Assembly: GCA_020062205.1 (NCBI GenBank)
Contig: JAGUWT010000159.1
Span: 1-8,098, forward strand
Source: Thermodesulfovibrionales bacterium
GTDB lineage: Bacteria; Nitrospirota; Thermodesulfovibrionia; Thermodesulfovibrionales; SM23-35
Length of the DNA: 8,098 bases
Direction of reading: 5' to 3'
In this document: positions 5,415-8,098 of the stretch, one piece after another
Layout of the letters: each line of letters opens with the position of its first letter
Position numbering within the stretch: position 1 is the stretch's first letter
Position numbers and translations under genes: made by a program
The notes under the pieces: generated by a model
What the model saw: the letters and a program-made list of their open reading frames with translations, nothing else
Databases searched by the model: none
Told to the model about the DNA's origin: nothing

Positions 5415-6131
5415 ATGAAAGACAAGAGAGATTCTAAAGGTTTGACAAGGGCTAATTTTTTAAAGGCTATGGGTGCTGGCCTTGTGTTATCAGGAATAAG
5501 CTCTATAGGGATAAATGTTTTTGCGGTGTCGAAGGCTGACAAACAGGGAATAAAGGATTTTCCTACGAGAGAGAACCCCTTAATTATAGATGAAAAAAAT
5601 AAGAAGGTGCTTATTTACACAGAAGTGCACGAAATGAATGTCCATCAGTCTAATGTCCACTGGGGGGTTGTTTTTAAAGACGGAAGGTTCCAGGATAGGG
5701 CCATTCTGAGGGCATACGCAAACCAGCTAGATTTTCATAATGCCCTGATTAAGATAGGTGCCAAGCCTGGTAACAATCTAAATAAGGATACAATTGGCAA
5801 ATATGTGGAAGGAGATACCTTAGAGGTAACAGCAACATGGCCTGGATTAGGGAAAGAACTCTCACTCAATGAGATATTTATTGATAAAAAAGGAAAGGGT
5901 TTTCATATAAAGTTTGGGGGAAACAGGAAGGCTTCGGAAGAACAGAAGACAGGGTGCATCACCTGCCTGGAGAGCTGCTGGATATCAATATCAAGCAACG
6001 CAAATTATCCGCAGACAGGCTCGATAAAACGGTTCCTTAATCCGAACTCACGCTTTAAGGGAAATGCAAATGTTCTTCCTCTCGATGGGAAACCAGTCAT
6101 CCTTATATATAGAGTATCAAGTGGAAAATAA
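5415..6131 (+). CDS. YdjY-domain protein with N-terminal signal/anchor and CxxCxxxC
   Basis: 238 aa with a strong ribosome binding site, GGGAGG, 7 nt before ATG 5415. Residues 10-38 (LTRANFLKAMG then a hydrophobic stretch to about 37) look like a twin-arginine export signal in which the second Arg is Ala. A Sec-type signal or membrane anchor is the alternative. The body carries the YdjY pattern: NPLIIDEKNKKVLIYTEV, VHWGVVFKDGRF, AILRAYANQLDFHNALIKIGAKPGNN (95-120). Near the end is CITCLESC (Cys181, 184, 188), which could bind a metal or an Fe-S cluster. YdjY function is not known. Its genes are often near selenium or Fe-S genes, which fits its place after yedF. It probably acts at the outer face of the inner membrane. 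Its end overlaps the next gene by 11 nt if that gene starts at GTG 6121. Confidence 0.8.
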   Translation: MKDKRDSKGLTRANFLKAMGAGLVLSGISSIGINVFAVSKADKQGIKDFPTRENPLIIDEKNKKVLIYTEVHEMNVHQSNVHWGVVFKDGRFQDRAILRAYANQLDFHNALIKIGAKPGNNLNKDTIGKYVEGDTLEVTATWPGLGKELSLNEIFIDKKGKGFHIKFGGNRKASEEQKTGCITCLESCWISISSNANYPQTGSIKRFLNPNSRFKGNANVLPLDGKPVILIYRVSSGK

Positions 6132-6804
6132 CAATATCTCTATAATAATCCCCGCATTGAATGAAGAAAGCAATATCAAAGTCTGTATAGAGTCTGCTCA
6201 GAGATTTAACCCCTTGGAGATTATAGTGGTTGATGGAGGAAGTACAGACAGGACTAAGGAGATTGTTATTAATTCAGGAGCTACTGTAATCCAATCTCAG
6301 AAAGGCAGGGGTATCCAGATGAACAGAGGTGCCTCTCTCGCAAAAGGTGATACCTTGCTTTTCCTCCATGCAGATTCACGATTACCATTAATTAATGACG
6401 AAGATATATCTAAGAAAGTTATGCATGATTATGTAGGCGGTTTTTTCCGGTTGAGATTTGATGACAGTTCTTTTGCAACAAGGCTTGTGGAGCTTTTTGC
6501 AAATATAAGAGCACGATTATTTTCACTACCGTATGGTGACCAGGCGATGTTTATAAGAAAAGATATTTTTGAAAAAATCGGTGGATTCCGGGAATATCCA
6601 TTTCTTGAGGATATAGACATGTCAATCAGACTAAAACGATTAGGTAAATTAATATATTTGCCATACAGTGTAAAAGCCTCTTCAAGAAGTATCCAGAAAG
6701 GATTTCTCTTTTCACCGATTCTTGTGAGCTTAAGAAACGTCTTTATAGCATTGCTCTTTGTACTGGGTGTTAAACCTTTTCAGCTTATAAAGCTCTATAA
6801 ATAA
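6121..6804 (+). CDS. family-2 glycosyltransferase, selenodomain/arsenosugar-associated type
   Basis: 227 aa from GTG 6121. GT-A fold signatures are ISIIIPALNEE (6-16), VVDGGSTDRT (36-45), RGIQMNRGASLAKGDTLLFLHADSRLP (63-89, with the metal-binding HADS), YGDQAMFIRKDIFEKIGGF (138-156) and FLEDIDMSIRLKRLG (161-175). The RGxQMNxGA...GDxLLFLHAD pattern is typical of the TIGR04283-type transferases, first described as rSAM/selenodomain-associated and later linked to arsenosugar synthesis. A hydrophobic C-terminal segment (about 196-219) may touch the membrane. The start is uncertain. GTG 6121 gives the usual family N-terminus and an 11-nt overlap with the YdjY gene. ATG 6070 has AAGGGA at a good 7-nt distance but adds 17 unrelated residues. 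Confidence 0.88.
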   Translation: MENNNISIIIPALNEESNIKVCIESAQRFNPLEIIVVDGGSTDRTKEIVINSGATVIQSQKGRGIQMNRGASLAKGDTLLFLHADSRLPLINDEDISKKVMHDYVGGFFRLRFDDSSFATRLVELFANIRARLFSLPYGDQAMFIRKDIFEKIGGFREYPFLEDIDMSIRLKRLGKLIYLPYSVKASSRSIQKGFLFSPILVSLRNVFIALLFVLGVKPFQLIKLYK

Positions 6805-6817
6805 ATATGAGGTTACC

Positions 6818-7855
6818 ATGATCAGATATATAATTGAAAAGGCATTATCAGGCAATAAACTCACAGCAGATGAGATAGCCTTGTTATTTGAAGTTCCCCT
6901 ATTCTCTTATGATTCAGCATTAATCCAATCAGCCTCAAGGCAGCTTTGTGAAAAGGCATCTGATAGCTTCGCTGAAGTACATGCCCAGGTCGGACTTGAC
7001 ATTGCACGATGCCCACGCAATTGCCGTTTTTGTTCTTTTGCATCCTGTAATGGGGTTTTCAGTGAGAATGTTGAATTACCGGTTGAGGAGATTGTTGCCC
7101 GCGCTCTTGATTTTGAATCTGACGGAGCTAATGCAATATACCTTATGACAACTGCGAGGTATCCTTTTGAGAAATTTATCGAAATAGCACAGGAGGTCAG
7201 AAGATCATTAAACCCAGATACTGTCCTTATAGCAAACATTGACGACTTTTCTGAAAAACAGGCTGTACAGTTGAAAAACACAGGCTTTGCAGGTGTATAT
7301 CATGCGTTAAGGTTAGGTGAGGGTAAGGACACCACAATCCCCCCTGAAACAAGGCTCAAGACTTTTAGATATGCACAAGAAGCAGATTTAATTCTCGGCA
7401 CCTGTGTTGAGCCTGTAGGCCCGGAACATACTATTGATGAGCTTGTTGAAAAGACGATTATTACAAGGGAGGTAAAACCGGTATTCAGTGGTGCCATGAG
7501 AAGAATCCCTATTCCCAACACAGAGATGGCAAGATATGGCACAGTGAGCAAAGCGAGGATGGCACATATTTTGGCTGTGATAAGATTAGCTACAGGATAT
7601 GAAATCCCTGGAAATTGCACACACGAGCCGAATGTTGTTGGTGTTGCTGCAGGAGCTAACGTAATATGGGCTGAGACAGGTTCAAACCCAAGGGACATAG
7701 AAGAAGAAACAGAAGGGAAGCGAGGTATGAGCGTTCATCAATGCAGGGAAATATTCAAAGAGGCGGAATGGAATGTCCTTTCAGGACCTTCAAGATTCTT
7801 CCGCACAGGAAAGACTTTAAGAACACTTGTTGAGCATGAAACCGTTATTAAATAA
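6818..7855 (+). CDS. BioB-like radical SAM protein, substrate unknown
   Basis: 345 aa, full length, with GAGGT 4 nt before ATG 6818. The N-terminus (LSGNKLTADEIALLFEVP) matches the opening of biotin synthase, HydE and CofG-type proteins. The [4Fe-4S]/SAM motif is CPRNCRFC (Cys65, Cys69, Cys72), the standard Cx3Cx2C. Later segments, including IANIDDFSEKQAVQLKNTGFAGVYHALRLGEGKD, GTCVEPVGPEHT and the Arg-rich GAMRRIPIPNTE, fit a TIM barrel of the BioB/ThiH group. It lacks the features that would name it BioB or the arsenosugar enzyme ArsS, so I give no symbol. It follows the glycosyltransferase by 13 nt and overlaps a ferredoxin-type gene that could supply electrons. Confidence 0.85.
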   Translation: MIRYIIEKALSGNKLTADEIALLFEVPLFSYDSALIQSASRQLCEKASDSFAEVHAQVGLDIARCPRNCRFCSFASCNGVFSENVELPVEEIVARALDFESDGANAIYLMTTARYPFEKFIEIAQEVRRSLNPDTVLIANIDDFSEKQAVQLKNTGFAGVYHALRLGEGKDTTIPPETRLKTFRYAQEADLILGTCVEPVGPEHTIDELVEKTIITREVKPVFSGAMRRIPIPNTEMARYGTVSKARMAHILAVIRLATGYEIPGNCTHEPNVVGVAAGANVIWAETGSNPRDIEEETEGKRGMSVHQCREIFKEAEWNVLSGPSRFFRTGKTLRTLVEHETVIK

Positions 7856-8098
7856 TAATGAATTTTTAGAAACCTGCAAGTCATGTGGTAAATGCAAAAA
7901 GGTCTGTGCATTTTTAGATACCTACGGCACACCTGATGAAATCATCTCTGAAAATCCTCAAAATGCATTTTTCTGCACAAACTGTGGAGCATGTTCTTTT
8001 GTATGTCCACAGAAGCTTTCACCTTCTGACATACTGTTTGATGCAAAATCCCGTTTAATAAGAGAGGGTAATGTCTCTGGCATTGTTTCAAACACCCT
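7836..8098 (+). CDS. ferredoxin-type Fe-S oxidoreductase, N-terminal part (runs off window)
   Basis: The frame is open from ATG 7836 to the window end, 87 codons, with no stop. Two [4Fe-4S] motifs are visible: CKSCGKCKKVC and, 24 residues later, CTNCGACSFVCP. The spacing is that of HdrC/GlpC-type electron-transfer proteins, in which a pair of clusters leads into CCG domains. The start overlaps the end of the radical SAM gene by 20 nt, so translation is likely coupled. No strong ribosome binding site is seen. ATG 7858 is in another frame. Inference: a redox partner of the radical SAM enzyme or of a membrane electron chain. Confidence 0.85.
   Translation, partial: MKPLLNNNEFLETCKSCGKCKKVCAFLDTYGTPDEIISENPQNAFFCTNCGACSFVCPQKLSPSDILFDAKSRLIREGNVSGIVSNT

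Noticed and set aside
6907..7698. Open frames on the minus strand inside the radical SAM gene
   Set aside because: The sense strand encodes a full-length radical SAM protein; these show no motif and no ribosome binding site.

Overview
The window is bacterial, AT-rich DNA with compact operons and dispersed palindromic repeats in the gaps. It reads as part of a selenium-metabolism neighbourhood. The selenium markers are selD (itself a selenoprotein with an in-frame UGA), yedF, a YdjY-domain gene and a glycosyltransferase of the type classed as 'rSAM/selenodomain-associated'. Together with the Fe-S and radical SAM genes and the repeat style, this suggests an anaerobic, selenocysteine-using lineage such as Nitrospirota or Desulfobacterota. 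That placement is inference only.

Layout: (1) 68-162 (-) is a 95-nt tRNA gene with encoded CCA. It has a Sec-like body (8+5 bp acceptor/T branch, long variable arm) but a Cys anticodon GCA and U73. A good sigma70-type promoter sits directly in front of it, preceded by a perfect 15-bp palindrome. (2) 163-594 has no gene and carries two compound inverted-repeat elements. (3) 595-1650 (+) is selD, whose true start lies upstream of an in-frame UGA at 652, with a candidate bacterial SECIS hairpin just after it. (4) 3748-1647 (-) is a two-gene operon with an ATGA junction: an archaeal-type phosphoglycerate mutase-like protein and a PP-loop-like protein with a CxxC motif. It meets selD tail to tail with a 4-nt overlap. 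(5) 3866-4462 (+) is a PHP-domain phosphoesterase, transcribed divergently from the operon, with a strong promoter whose -35 lies inside a perfect inverted repeat. (6) 4463-4789 holds a third compound repeat flanked by two copies of a small hairpin, then a second copy of the 15-bp palindrome. (7) 4790-8098 (+) is a tightly packed operon: yedF, a YdjY-domain exported or membrane protein, a family-2 glycosyltransferase, a BioB-like radical SAM enzyme, and the start of a two-cluster ferredoxin-type protein cut by the window end.

Working together: SelD makes selenophosphate. YedF (TusA-like plus DsrE-like) and the YdjY protein belong to families that co-occur with selenium use. The glycosyltransferase, radical SAM and Fe-S genes look like an accessory pathway in the same operon. 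The two most striking signals are the Sec-shaped tRNA that should read Cys codons, and the identical palindrome ATAGATAATATCTAT placed before both that tRNA and yedF, which suggests shared regulation.
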